64,000 bases of DNA, from NCBI GenBank assembly GCA_963701245.1, contig OY969576.1, positions 1,736,001 through 1,800,000 on the forward strand, given 5' to 3'. The DNA comes from CAWCCP01 sp963701245 (lineage in GTDB: Bacteria; Patescibacteriota; Saccharimonadia; Saccharimonadales; UBA4665). The notes under the pieces were generated by a model. The model saw nothing but the letters and a program-made list of their open reading frames with translations. It was not told the DNA's origin and searched no databases. The position numbers and the translations under genes were made by a program. Below are positions 1 to 8,264 of the stretch, one piece after another (the stretch's first letter is position 1; each line of letters opens with the position of its first letter).

Positions 1-63
1 AGCCCATGCCTCGATGGCCGCAGGAGCTTCAAAACTTTCGTGTATTACAATGTGGACTTTCAT
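1..63 (-). CDS. glutamine amidotransferase-like protein, N-terminus only (cut by window edge)
   Basis: An open frame runs off the left edge on the minus strand. The ATG at 63 has a clear ribosome binding site (AGGAG, 6 nt spacing) and follows the cyclase-family stop by 9 nt, so the two are probably one operon. The first residues, MKVHIVIHESFEAPAAIE, resemble the start of class I glutamine amidotransferase-like (GMP synthase-type) proteins. Only 21 residues are present, so the family call is tentative, but the presence of a gene start is well supported. Confidence 0.5.
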   Translation of the reverse strand, partial: MKVHIVIHESFEAPAAIEAWA

Positions 64-72
64 TCAGGTCTC

Positions 73-753
73 CTACGTTAAGGCAATTAGGCGAAGTGGC
101 GCTTCGGTAGCGTCTTTAATTCTTGGCGGCAAAACGAGAACTTTTGCTCCAGTTGCTGGAAGCAACTCGGCGTTAGCAACATTTTCTACTAGATATTTGT
201 CTGCACCAAGAATGGCTCGGTGTACCGGAAAGCCATTTTCCCCAGTGTCGGACGAAAATGTATCAATTCCCAATCCTACAATACCTCTCGTTAGAAGCAG
301 CTCGGCAGCAGATATGTCTACGCTCGGAAATGCATGGTTGTTATGATATTTTTCAGGCGTTTCCCAATGCTTACTCCAACCGGTATAAAAAATTGCCAGG
401 GAGTGCTCTGGGATCTTTCCGTGCTCTTGTTCGAATTTTTCAATGGCCGAGGGCATGACAACGTAGCTTTCGTCTGCTTCTTGGCTTACATCAATCACTA
501 CGCAGTCAGCTACAAGCTCTTCAAGAGTGAGCTGGTCGATTGTCCGTCCATCTGGAATCACGTGCGCGGGCGCATCGAGATGGGTGCCTAAACTCATGCC
601 GGAGTTGATTTTTTGGACACGAAATAAGTCCGGCGGCGTACAGTCTTTATAGTCGGTAGTTGTGATCAGGTCAAAATCAGGCTTACCATCCCATGAAGGA
701 ATATCGCCAGAAACCGCATGTGTAAGGTCAATGGTCTTAAGTTGGCTATTCAT
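73..753 (-). CDS. cyclase family protein (kynurenine formamidase-like metal hydrolase)
   Basis: A 226-residue protein carrying the metal-binding signature of the cyclase/kynurenine formamidase family, GTHLDAPAH at residues 56-64, after the typical N-terminal strand IDLTHAVSGDIPSWDG. Family members are cytosolic metal-dependent amidohydrolases or lactone/ester hydrolases; the true substrate cannot be told from sequence. Length is normal for the family. It is the first gene of a minus-strand pair with the amidotransferase-like gene at the window edge. Kynurenine formamidase itself would be surprising without tryptophan catabolism genes nearby, so I keep the general family name. Confidence 0.85.
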   Translation of the reverse strand: MNSQLKTIDLTHAVSGDIPSWDGKPDFDLITTTDYKDCTPPDLFRVQKINSGMSLGTHLDAPAHVIPDGRTIDQLTLEELVADCVVIDVSQEADESYVVMPSAIEKFEQEHGKIPEHSLAIFYTGWSKHWETPEKYHNNHAFPSVDISAAELLLTRGIVGLGIDTFSSDTGENGFPVHRAILGADKYLVENVANAELLPATGAKVLVLPPRIKDATEAPLRLIALT

Positions 754-864
754 TTTGTGATTTTATCATAATCCTGTGCTGGTAGTGAGCTCAAAACCTA
801 TTTCCCTTCGGCAAATAGGTTCAACTTCCATTTGAGAACAAATGAAAGTTCGTATAGTGCTGCA

Positions 865-1734
865 TCAATCCTTATCGTCTTCATCCTCGTCCACATCATC
901 ATCTTCAGGCGCTATAACCTCTTCCCAAATCTTCCCCGTCATACCGTGCACTTTCAGCTTCTCGGCCGTCGTGAACCACATTGTAATGTCTTCGCCCCAC
1001 TTTTCCTCAAGCAGCCGTTTGGTGGCTCGCTTGCAGTAGATCATGTCGGCTAGGGTCGGGCAGACAAACATCATGATTGGATTTGGCTCATCCTCATTCG
1101 TCTCATCCTGCCAGTATCCGTCTTCCAGATACTCAATGTAATTCTTGAGCCGTTTTCGTACCCTATGGCGAGGCATGGTGGCTTCGATAATCTCGATAAA
1201 ACGGTGGGTACCCGTAACATCGTCCTTGGTCTCTACTGTCTTTTCAAAGACCAACTGCGGCCGGATGAGATCGGACTCGCTCAGGAAATGATAATCACTC
1301 TCGGGGTCGAGGTAGTCGGCTTGAGTGGCGTATAGGTAGTGAGTGCTACTTTTGCCGGAGCTATCGGCATTCTGCTTGTTCATTGCGATGCAGCAGTCGG
1401 CCACCAACATGCACTGATCAATAAACCCTTGGCTCCGATCTGATTCACGATAGCGCTTCCGGAACTCCTCAATTGGATGATCCTGATGCTCTTTTAGCCA
1501 GCGAATGCCATTTAAGCCCAGGTAGTAAATCCCTGGTTTGGATTTATCTAAAAAGTCAGTTGAATATATCCACTCGACGTAGTGATTATTTCGAAGATCC
1601 GCTAGCCATGCGTTGATCCGCCGGTAATCCTTATGACCCATGAGCGTTTGTATTTGGATACGATTTAGGAATCGGTATTTGTATAGCAGTATGAGTATGG
1701 TCTGTTGTCTGGGAGTTATTTTAGGTAGTTTCAT
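865..1734 (-). CDS. replication-relaxation family protein
   Basis: A 289-residue protein whose N-terminus (TPRQQTILILLYKYRFLNRIQ, residues about 7-27, then a winged-helix-like segment with RINAWLADLRNNHYVEW) matches the replication-relaxation (Replic_Relax) family found on plasmids and integrated elements of Gram-positive bacteria. The middle holds an FIEIIEATMPRHRVRKRLKNY segment that could form a DNA-binding or nuclease-like core. The C-terminus ends in a strongly acidic tail (EDDDVDEDEDDKD). The upstream region carries repeated GGTAGGTG motifs. Such proteins are usually mobile-element cargo, consistent with the IS remnants nearby. The precise biochemical role is unknown. Confidence 0.65.
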   Translation of the reverse strand: MKLPKITPRQQTILILLYKYRFLNRIQIQTLMGHKDYRRINAWLADLRNNHYVEWIYSTDFLDKSKPGIYYLGLNGIRWLKEHQDHPIEEFRKRYRESDRSQGFIDQCMLVADCCIAMNKQNADSSGKSSTHYLYATQADYLDPESDYHFLSESDLIRPQLVFEKTVETKDDVTGTHRFIEIIEATMPRHRVRKRLKNYIEYLEDGYWQDETNEDEPNPIMMFVCPTLADMIYCKRATKRLLEEKWGEDITMWFTTAEKLKVHGMTGKIWEEVIAPEDDDVDEDEDDKD

Positions 1735-1760
1735 TGATGTATTAGTTGATGGATATTATT

Positions 1761-1853
1761 GGTAGGTGTTTGTTCTGATGTTTTTTGTTTGTCTGGTTTT
1801 GAGCGATATTATTTTGCCAACCCCACCTACTCCGTATATTTATAAGGTAGGTG
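1761..1853. repeat. GGTAGGTG direct repeats with one inverted copy
   Basis: GGTAGGTG occurs at 1761-1768 and 1846-1853, with the inverted copy CACCTAC at 1824-1830 forming a dyad with 1847-1853 (7 bp arms, 16 nt spacer). All lie just upstream of the replication-relaxation gene, so they may be operator sites or iteron-like elements for that protein. This is seen in sequence; the function is inferred. Confidence 0.4.
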
Positions 1854-1890
1854 ACACGATTATTCAACTTTTACTGCTTACGAAACAGAT

Positions 1891-1920
1891 TTTATTGTCC
1901 TAATCCTCTAGGACAATAAA
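1891..1920 (-). terminator. perfect 12-bp hairpin downstream of the nuclease-like gene
   Basis: TTTATTGTCCTA at 1891-1902 and TAGGACAATAAA at 1909-1920 form a perfect 12 bp stem with a 6 nt loop, 22 nt after the stop of the minus-strand gene at 1943-3199. The A/T-rich base of the stem supplies U residues on either strand, but there is no long separate U-run, so it may be an intrinsic terminator or an mRNA 3' stabilising hairpin. Confidence 0.55.
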
Positions 1921-1942
1921 GATATGCGAGAAAATCCGGTTT

Positions 1943-3199
1943 CTAGTTTGGAATCTCAAAAAGGATTATGGCTAATGTGAGGTGTTTTTGCTTGTCGTCG
2001 GGGTGCGACATAGTGAAATGAAACTCGGTTTCGCTTTTTTGGGTAATAAAACCGACGTAGTTCTCGTTAGCCTCAACCAATGGCTTAATCTGTTGGATGA
2101 CCTGCGAGAAATCCTTGTTGCGGTTGAAGATTAGGAGTGCGAGCTTTCCGTCTCGCCAAGTCGTATAGCCAAGCAACTGGTTTACGGCGGATTTGAACAC
2201 ACCGGGGCCATCCCAAAATTTGCACTCGGCAACAAATATATTCTTGCCGCCGCTACGAATCAAAATGTCAGTTTTGCCATTATTGTTAAATGTCTCGCCC
2301 GTGGCTTGGCCTTCATATTGGCCATTGAGCTGAACGAGGAAGTGATTGCGGATCGATTCCTCGTCCATATTCACGAACGTTTTTGGGCTACGCTCCATCA
2401 CTAGAACCATGTTTGATACCACACCTAGAATGTGCGTGAACTCAGAGCTGGCGAGCGTTGGCTCAAGAGGGCTGCTTGATGCCGCGTTGGGAACCGGAGG
2501 TTGTATCTTTCTTTTAACTTCGGGAACGACGTAGGTTGATGGAGCATCATCACGTTTATGCAGCTTGAACCCTAAAGAGGAGACGATGTTATTGTCGCTT
2601 TTTAGCTTCTCTTTGCGCGAATCAATCGCGGCTGTAGCTTGCGCTAGTATGCCATTATTGTAGTTTGAAACGTCATCCCGCATCATTTGCAGCCGCTCCT
2701 GAATGGACTTCACACGGCCTGAAATGTCGGCCTTAAGCTGGGTAGGCTCTGGCGTTCGGGTCGTAATGTCAAAGATTATGTCACTACCTTTAACCTCGCC
2801 GATGATAGCATGTGCCATGTATGCCTGGTTCGGATTGCAGGATAAGAATTCGCGCTGACCAGAAAAAGGAATGCGGACGGTGATCTTTGTGCCATCAACA
2901 AGAGCCGGGCCTGGCCCGTGCCAGACAACGCCAAAATCATTTGACACATCAACCTTGGTTTCGGATTCTTCAACGCTAATGCCGTCTTCATTGATTGCCA
3001 CGAACTCGCGAGTGTATTTGTCGGCAAAATATTGGGCTAGCTTATCTGTGGGGGTATTGAGGAGCGCGTTTTTGTCGTATTGGGCGACCTCTTCGAGCAT
3101 TTCACGAGATATTGGATCTAAATAGTTCCTTAAATCCTGATCGTGGAATAGCAAGCTGTAATCACCTCTTGATCTGTACATACCACTAGGATACACCAC
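1943..3199 (-). CDS. PD-(D/E)XK nuclease-like protein of unknown specificity
   Basis: A 418-residue protein. Its C-terminal quarter contains NGKTDILIRSGG (Asp at about 311) followed by FVAECKFW (Glu 325, Lys 327), the D...ExK spacing and strand pattern of restriction endonuclease-like PD-(D/E)XK domains, then an alpha/beta stretch GYTTWRDGKLALLIFNR. The N-terminal 250 residues are not recognised; they include a possible coiled segment at about 150-190. No methyltransferase is adjacent, so a classical restriction-modification pair is not supported. It may be a defence or mobile-element nuclease. It lies upstream of the replication-relaxation gene on the same strand. Confidence 0.55.
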   Translation of the reverse strand: MVYPSGMYRSRGDYSLLFHDQDLRNYLDPISREMLEEVAQYDKNALLNTPTDKLAQYFADKYTREFVAINEDGISVEESETKVDVSNDFGVVWHGPGPALVDGTKITVRIPFSGQREFLSCNPNQAYMAHAIIGEVKGSDIIFDITTRTPEPTQLKADISGRVKSIQERLQMMRDDVSNYNNGILAQATAAIDSRKEKLKSDNNIVSSLGFKLHKRDDAPSTYVVPEVKRKIQPPVPNAASSSPLEPTLASSEFTHILGVVSNMVLVMERSPKTFVNMDEESIRNHFLVQLNGQYEGQATGETFNNNGKTDILIRSGGKNIFVAECKFWDGPGVFKSAVNQLLGYTTWRDGKLALLIFNRNKDFSQVIQQIKPLVEANENYVGFITQKSETEFHFTMSHPDDKQKHLTLAIILFEIPN

Positions 3200-3491
3200 G
3201 CAGATTTGATAGTTTTAGCTACCTTGACGTAAGGGGATACTCTCGAATAACGGCTTAAAAACCAACACGTTTTTTCCTATAACTCCAATTCTATGACACT
3301 AAAACCGTCTTGTGACCTTTGTTTATAATTCATATCTTCATTTTGTTTTTCAGGTTAAAGTAGCTCGTTATCTTTTAAGTATAAGCGGTATCAGATAAAT
3401 CTCTATAAATAATAGCCTTTCGCAGCTCCTCCATGATAAGTCCTTATATATAAAGTCAACTTTTTGATGCAATAATATACACCTTTCCAGC

Positions 3492-3788
3492 CTACAACTC
3501 AAGTGCGCTACCCGATGGGCCAACTCCCCCTACGACCGCATTTACTAGTAACGTTTGCACCGGCAAAATACGCGGACACAGACTGCCCGCGTATCCGCAG
3601 GGAAGTTCATTTATTTCACTGATCTTCTCATTAAGAGCATTTAACTCAACGCCATTTTGTTGAAACGCAAGTCTGGCTGCAAGCAGCAAACACTGCCTTC
3701 TGGATGTTTCCATAACGTGCCGTGCCATACATCCATCGTGTGTTTCTAGTTGTACGAGCTCCCCTGAGAATTCTTCTGGGCTTGCCAT
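3492..3788 (-). CDS. hypothetical protein, 98 aa
   Basis: An open frame of 98 codons with a weak purine-rich stretch (GGAGAAAGAG) 8-14 nt before the ATG. The product is cysteine-containing with no motif I recognise. It sits between the nuclease-like gene and the IS110 remnant in a region of low coding density, so it may be a real small gene, a decayed fragment or chance. Confidence 0.25.
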   Translation of the reverse strand: MASPEEFSGELVQLETHDGCMARHVMETSRRQCLLLAARLAFQQNGVELNALNEKISEINELPCGYAGSLCPRILPVQTLLVNAVVGGVGPSGSALEL

Positions 3789-3909
3789 TTAAATAGCTCT
3801 TTCTCCACCCCAAATATTGTTATGTAACTTCTTAGCTCTCGTATGCTTGCTGAAATTGTACTACAGAAAACGTCGGGGCGAGAAGGAGATCACTGACGTC
3901 GAGGTCTCT

Positions 3910-4488
3910 TTATGCTTCAGGAATCGTATAGCTCCCTTCACTCAACCACACCGACCGTACAACCCTCAGCAGTTTCCGGGCAACTACGCAGATAGCTTCC
4001 TTGTACGTTTTGCCTTCAGCCCGTTTCTTGTCGTAGAGCAACCTGAACTGCTCATCGTGCTGTCTGGCAACGTTGGCGGCGATGAAGATGCTTCTCCGTA
4101 AATAACTGGAGCCGCGTTTGGTAAGTTTTCCGGTGCTGTTCAAGCTATGTCCGCTTTGCCGGATTTTAGGGTCCAGCCCAGCATAGGCAATGAGTTCCTT
4201 ACTGGTCCGGAAACGATGCATATCCTGCACTTCGCCGATAATGCTCGCAGCTATATACTGTCCAATACCAGGGATGGTCTGCAGCCGCGTAAAGACGTCG
4301 CCTTTGGCTGAGGTAGCTAGATCTTTATATATCTGCGTTCTGGCCTCTGTGATAGCTGTTTGGATACCTTGGAGTACTTCGGCCGCCTCCGCACTGACGT
4401 CGCTGCCAAGCAGCGTACTGAAATGGCTTTTGTATTGCCTGAACGAACTGCTCAGTATGCTGAGCTTCTGGCAGTTGCGGGCATAGTG
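3910..4488 (-). pseudogene. IS110-family transposase remnant (C-terminal part)
   Basis: The open minus-strand frame encodes the C-terminal transposase domain of IS110-type elements: a helix-hairpin-helix-like IPGIGQYIAASIIGE, then YAGLDPKIRQSGHSL with the conserved serine-containing motif, and KLTKRGSSYLRRSIFIAA. The same frame continues upstream but is broken by a TGA at 4489-4491, and the N-terminal DEDD/RuvC-like catalytic domain expected before it is absent or unrecognisable. The product would be about 190 residues against roughly 300-400 in intact family members. I read this as a dead copy. A shorter product starting at the internal ATG at 4230 is possible but would not be an active recombinase. 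Confidence 0.7.
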
Positions 4489-4491
4489 TCA

Positions 4492-5161
4492 CACTACTCG
4501 TTGGCTCTGCATGCGATCTAATTGTATGGAAAAGTGCCGAAGCGGTTACTAACAAAATTAAGACCAGCAAAGAGTAAGGGGTTATAAGCCCATCCGCGCT
4601 CGCATAGAGGCAGAGGTGTTTAGTCTCCCGATTCTTCGTTAGATCGCCCTAATAGTTTCTCTTCAAAAAACCGACAAAATAGCACGATAAGCAAATGGCA
4701 GCGAGCTTAGCCTCCCCTATGCATCTACTTACTGAGGATTGGCATTTGAATTAACTAATTGCGGGTTTTGTTACCAATCACTCAAGAGCTGATCAAGACC
4801 TTGATTCTGATTGATGTCATTAGCAACACCAGCAGGACTACCGAATTCATCTCCCAGTGCCGCTTTGTAGTTTGTAGCCTTACAGCAGAAAATAAAAAGT
4901 TTCCAAGCTCAGCATTCCATTTTGGGCTCTAAGAATATGAGCAACATGTGTCAATAGATGTCGATTTAGACTCTAGTGTTATATATTTTCCACTAATCGC
5001 TGTTTGTTAACTTACGGTATGGCTCAAAGTTACAGAAGTTTTATACATTAAACCTTCTCTTTTATTCTCTATCAAAAAATTCTTGTATAGTCTTAACCTG
5101 AGCCTGAGTTTACAAAAAGTCAATAATGTGCTAATGTTAAGTAACACTTAATAACACAAAT
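4492..5161. other. low-coding region between IS110 remnant and next gene
   Basis: Apart from the short coding-like fragment at 4771-4908, this 670 bp stretch shows no supported gene, tRNA or clear repeat. The last 150 bp are A/T-rich and hold candidate promoter elements for the gene at 5162 (no Shine-Dalgarno sequence precedes that start). It looks like decayed DNA beside an old insertion. Confidence 0.4.
4771..4908 (-). pseudogene. C-terminal coding fragment of an unidentified gene
   Basis: The minus strand reads a protein-like stretch of about 45 codons ending at the TAA at 4771-4773, including KAALGDEFGSPAGVANDINQ and ending in LDQLLSDW. It has no start codon and is preceded in frame by a TGA at 4909-4911. 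The composition and codon usage look coding. I interpret it as the tail of a gene lost by decay next to the IS110 remnant; the parent family is not recognised. Confidence 0.3.
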
Positions 5162-6147
5162 ATGACAGCTGAATTATCTGTACTTATACCCGTTCCAGAG
5201 GTGGCCACAGATGCACCTCTAGCAGCGGCTGAATATAATCGATTAATAAGTCATGATGCTCGCTTATCTTTCGGCACTCGTATTGAAACAGAACGCTCAC
5301 TCCTAGATATCGAGCGCGCCACTGTACAGCAAGAAAATAGTAGCTTGGACGCTCAGCGGAACGAACTACTATCTGGTCGAATCCCTGATTATGAGATTGA
5401 TATGTTTCAAGATAAGCTTCGTAACGAATATACTGAATTACTAGAGCAAGAAGATCAGCTTCGCATGCACGGAGCGTTTACCAACGAGCGTGAGAACCGA
5501 TGGAATTATGGTGGTAACATGCTTTATGACAGACAAGATCCGGCAGTAGCTGAGCTAATAGGAGGGTTATTAGAGGGAGCTGAAACGAGTGAACAACCAT
5601 TTTACAAGATACGGATTTTATGCGGATGGCGGATACGGCTCAACCAGCGATTGTTATTGAAGCGCGCAATGAACCACTTGAATTCCCTTTGACTTCGGTA
5701 GTATCGGCTGCCGGTTTTGAATCGTGGAAAACAGGACGCGGTCAATATAACCTGAAAGACGGTCGTCAAAGCGCAGATGTGATCAAAGATTATGCATCAC
5801 GCGAAACACCCCTTCCGGCGGTTGATGAGGCTACAGCCCTTATTTTCGAGGATGGCAAAGTAATTGTTATGACCAGCAATGCACATCGAGTTGGCGCTGC
5901 TAAGCTACGGGGCCAAAGGACTATACAATTTAAAGAGCTAAAAGTTCGTAGAGTAAAAGAGCAGGAACCCAGCGAAGAAGCCAGTGATGGTTTAGCCGTA
6001 CTTGCAGTAGCGAGCACAACGAGTGCTCCGGAAATACAAGCTGAGCCGGTTAAAACAATGGGACAGCAAGCAGACTCGTACAAAAAAAGTAGGTGGCAAA
6101 GTTTTGTGGCAAGCATGAGCTATCACCGGAAACATAGACATCACTAA
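5162..6147 (+). pseudogene. frameshifted gene; C-terminal half resembles a ParB-like fold
   Basis: Two frames overlap: 5162-5692 (176 codons) and 5620-6147 (175 codons, no ribosome binding site of its own). They join naturally if the frame changes between about 5600 and 5615, giving one protein of about 328 residues. The first half has charged helices (coiled-coil-like, residues about 40-105). The second half contains SADVIKDYASRETPLP, then EDGKVIVMTSNAHRVGAAKL, which follows the pattern of ParB/sulfiredoxin-fold proteins (DxIxxYA, then DG, then HRxxAAxxxG). Either a disrupted gene or a sequencing indel. Two overlapping real genes is the less likely alternative. Confidence 0.45.
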
Positions 6148-6194
6148 TTGAATTTTTGAGGATGCATTGCGTGTCTAATCCTGCCGCCGCAGTT

Positions 6195-6215
6195 CCCCGA
6201 CCGTAAGGTCGTGGG
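6195..6215 (+). mobile_element. IS200/IS605 left-end subterminal hairpin
   Basis: CCCCGACC-GTAA-GGTCGTGGG forms an imperfect palindrome about 60 nt upstream of the tnpA remnant. It is nearly identical in layout to the right-end palindrome at 6720-6740. Paired subterminal hairpins of this type are what TnpA of IS200/IS605 elements recognises. The exact outer boundary of the element could not be fixed. Confidence 0.6.
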
Positions 6216-6272
6216 ATGAAGAACTTTCCGGCAGTTTCTTCTCCGAACAGCTTTCAACTACCCTAGGAGGAT

Positions 6273-6708
6273 ATGACTGTATATCGTCGAATGAGCCACT
6301 GTGTCTTTGCATGCGACTACTACTTGGTGTGGCCAACCAAATACCGAAAAGAGATTCTCAATCCTGGTGTCCAATCGTATCTTCTAGAAGTACTCAAAGG
6401 ATTACCGAAGCATCGACCCGATCTCATCATCTAAGAAGTCAACACTGACTAAGACCACATCCATCTGCTAGTGAGTATTCCACCAACTGTCACTGTCGGG
6501 TCGGTGGTTTGGCTCCTTTAAAGCTAACTCAGTAAAAGTTCTGAACGACAAGTTCCCTCATCTCAGGGAAATCTACTGGGGAACAAGAAGTATTTGGTCG
6601 GCCGGGTACTTCGTGAGTACCGATGGTATTAACGGAGGGATCATTAGGCGCTACATCCAAGATCAGGGCAAAGAAGATGCTGGACAAAATGCCGTCAGGT
6701 TGTATTGA
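6273..6708 (+). pseudogene. tnpA: IS200-type transposase TnpA, degraded
   Basis: The reading frame from ATG 6273 encodes an IS200 HUH transposase of about 145 residues but is broken: in-frame TAA stops at 6432-6434 and 6450-6452, and a frameshift at about 6510. The HUH motif is still readable (DHIHLLVSIPP), as are YWGTRSIWSAGYFVST and the catalytic tyrosine helix RRYIQDQGKEDAGQ near the end. An AGGAGG lies only 2 nt before the ATG, so the true start may differ. The element cannot make its own transposase, though its end hairpins are intact. Confidence 0.8.
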
Positions 6709-6719
6709 GCAAGACAATT

Positions 6720-6740
6720 CCCCGAGCGCTAGCTCGTGGG
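6720..6740 (+). mobile_element. IS200/IS605 right-end subterminal hairpin
   Basis: CCCCGAGC-GCTA-GCTCGTGGG, 11 nt after the tnpA remnant's stop, mirrors the left-end palindrome at 6195-6215. On the minus strand it contains the TAG stop codon (6729-6731) of the neighbouring exonuclease/GIY-YIG gene, so the element lies within that gene's 3' end. Confidence 0.65.
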
Positions 6741-8129
6741 AAGTTTAATTGGAGCAATGACGTATCCATTTGGCTTTTTGAGTACAAATCGTTTCAATAT
6801 TTGATATATATCAAGGTCAAATTTTTTCTCCACCGGCTGATAATCCGTAGTAGCTTGGCTTAGAGATTGAATGTAGCCAAGGAGTATCCACTGATCCAAC
6901 ACGATACCGGATCCCGACTCATCAGTCAGAGTTATGGGAGTATCGTATGGCCATTCGGCGATACGGTGTGGTTTGAAGGCGCTGTCTAACCTTGTGTTAT
7001 AGCTATCTGAAGATTCTAAACCGATACAAGCACCATGGCATTTCCCTAATTGGTAAAGAAAGCATGGCTTATGAATGTGGCTGCAATGCATACGGTTTGG
7101 GCATAACTGATTGGTGCGGATAATATGTTCAAGAGATGACTTCGCTTGTAGTTTGGAATTAAATAAACCGTAGATATGATTAAAATTTGTGAGATCCGCG
7201 ATATCCATTTCTTTTTGCGCTAAACCGATGTAACCATCATTATCCAGTGTTTTGGTCAGCACCGTTCGATGTTTTTTTTGACGCAATCGACGATTATGGA
7301 ATGGCCGTAGTTGTTTTACGAGACTGGATTCCAGCAAAAGTGCCTCCAGCTCATTATTCGTAGGAATGACTTTAATCTTGTGAACGGACCGAGACAGTTT
7401 CATCTCTTTATCGGTCTTGATATCTTCGCGGAAATGGGAAAGTAATCGATTTCGGGTTGTTTTACTTTTGCCAACATAGAGAGGTATAGAGTCTTCCGAT
7501 TCGTAAATGTAAACACCAGGGCTATTTTCAGCCTTTTCAATACTTTGATCAGATAAATGTGGTGGTAATGTTTGGCGTTTAAATTGTTTTTTGATTGCCG
7601 TTTGCCAAAATAGGTCACCTTTTTCTTGATAGGCGAGTTCGGCGAATTGTTTTATGGCCAGAGCGTCATCGTAGGCACGATGTCTGTTTTTTACAGCTAA
7701 GCCATGTCGTGTGATGATTTTTTCCAAACTATGTCCTTGAAAATCTGGATAGAGGGCGCGGGACAATCGGACGGTGCATAGTAGTTGAGGAGAGTAGTCA
7801 TAACCGCTAGCTGCAAGCTCGCGTTTGATATAGGAGTAGTCGAACCGAACGTTATGAGCGACAAAGATTGCCTTATCGAGTATATACTGTAGTTGGTAGG
7901 CGATGTCATCAAAACACGGTGCCTGCACGATATCTGCATCGGTTATGCCGGTTAATTGTGTAATCCAATATGGCAGTGGGTGCCCCGGATTTATAAGTGA
8001 CGAAAACCCGTCTACGACTTGGTCATTTTCTACACGTATAGTGGCGATTTCAATGATGCGACTAGTGTGATAATTACCACCTGACGTCTCTATATCTATA
8101 TAGACTACTGGTTTCTGGTACATTGCCAT
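6729..8129 (-). CDS. DnaQ-like 3'-5' exonuclease fused to GIY-YIG (UvrC N-terminal-like) nuclease
   Basis: A 466-residue two-domain protein. Residues 8-170 form a DEDDh exonuclease: VVYIDIETSG (DxE), HNVRFDYSYI, and HRAYDDALA. Residues about 203-300 form a GIY-YIG domain: SPGVYIYE, LYVGKSKTTRNRLLSHF and a conserved Glu in NNELEALLLE, as in UvrC and Cho. Similar fusions are known in actinobacteria and are thought to act in DNA repair. The last residues (PIKLPTS) and the stop are encoded by the end of the IS200 remnant, so the original C-terminus has been replaced or trimmed. A TACAAT box lies 9 nt before the start, with no Shine-Dalgarno sequence. Confidence 0.85.
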   Translation of the reverse strand: MAMYQKPVVYIDIETSGGNYHTSRIIEIATIRVENDQVVDGFSSLINPGHPLPYWITQLTGITDADIVQAPCFDDIAYQLQYILDKAIFVAHNVRFDYSYIKRELAASGYDYSPQLLCTVRLSRALYPDFQGHSLEKIITRHGLAVKNRHRAYDDALAIKQFAELAYQEKGDLFWQTAIKKQFKRQTLPPHLSDQSIEKAENSPGVYIYESEDSIPLYVGKSKTTRNRLLSHFREDIKTDKEMKLSRSVHKIKVIPTNNELEALLLESSLVKQLRPFHNRRLRQKKHRTVLTKTLDNDGYIGLAQKEMDIADLTNFNHIYGLFNSKLQAKSSLEHIIRTNQLCPNRMHCSHIHKPCFLYQLGKCHGACIGLESSDSYNTRLDSAFKPHRIAEWPYDTPITLTDESGSGIVLDQWILLGYIQSLSQATTDYQPVEKKFDLDIYQILKRFVLKKPNGYVIAPIKLPTS

Positions 8130-8229
8130 AGCATTACTATTGTAACGTGTAGTTTTGAAGAAGAATGTGGCACAGGTAGTTTATAAGTGGTTTACTCTAT
8201 ATAGAGGAGGGCGCAAACGTAAAATAATC

Positions 8230-8258
8230 TTGACAAATTTTACTTATAATGTGATATT
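8230..8258 (+). promoter_or_regulatory. promoter placing the transcript start at the ATG of the 8265 gene
   Basis: TTGACA at 8230-8235 and GATATT at 8253-8258, spacing 17. The ATG at 8265 follows after 6 nt and no Shine-Dalgarno sequence is present, which predicts a leaderless mRNA. Alternative -10 choices within the same A/T-rich stretch (TATTAT at 8255) would not change this conclusion. Confidence 0.5.
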
Positions 8259-8264
8259 ATATTT

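Noticed and set aside
1943..3199. Restriction-modification system
   Set aside because: A PD-(D/E)XK-like domain is present but no methyltransferase or specificity subunit is nearby.
4325..4570. 81-codon minus-strand frame beginning in a hydrophobic stretch
   Set aside because: Overlaps the IS110 remnant out of frame; the IS110 frame has recognisable motifs.
5590..5620. Programmed -1 frameshift in the ParB-like gene
   Set aside because: No X XXY YYZ slippery heptamer in the correct frame and no obvious downstream stimulatory stem.
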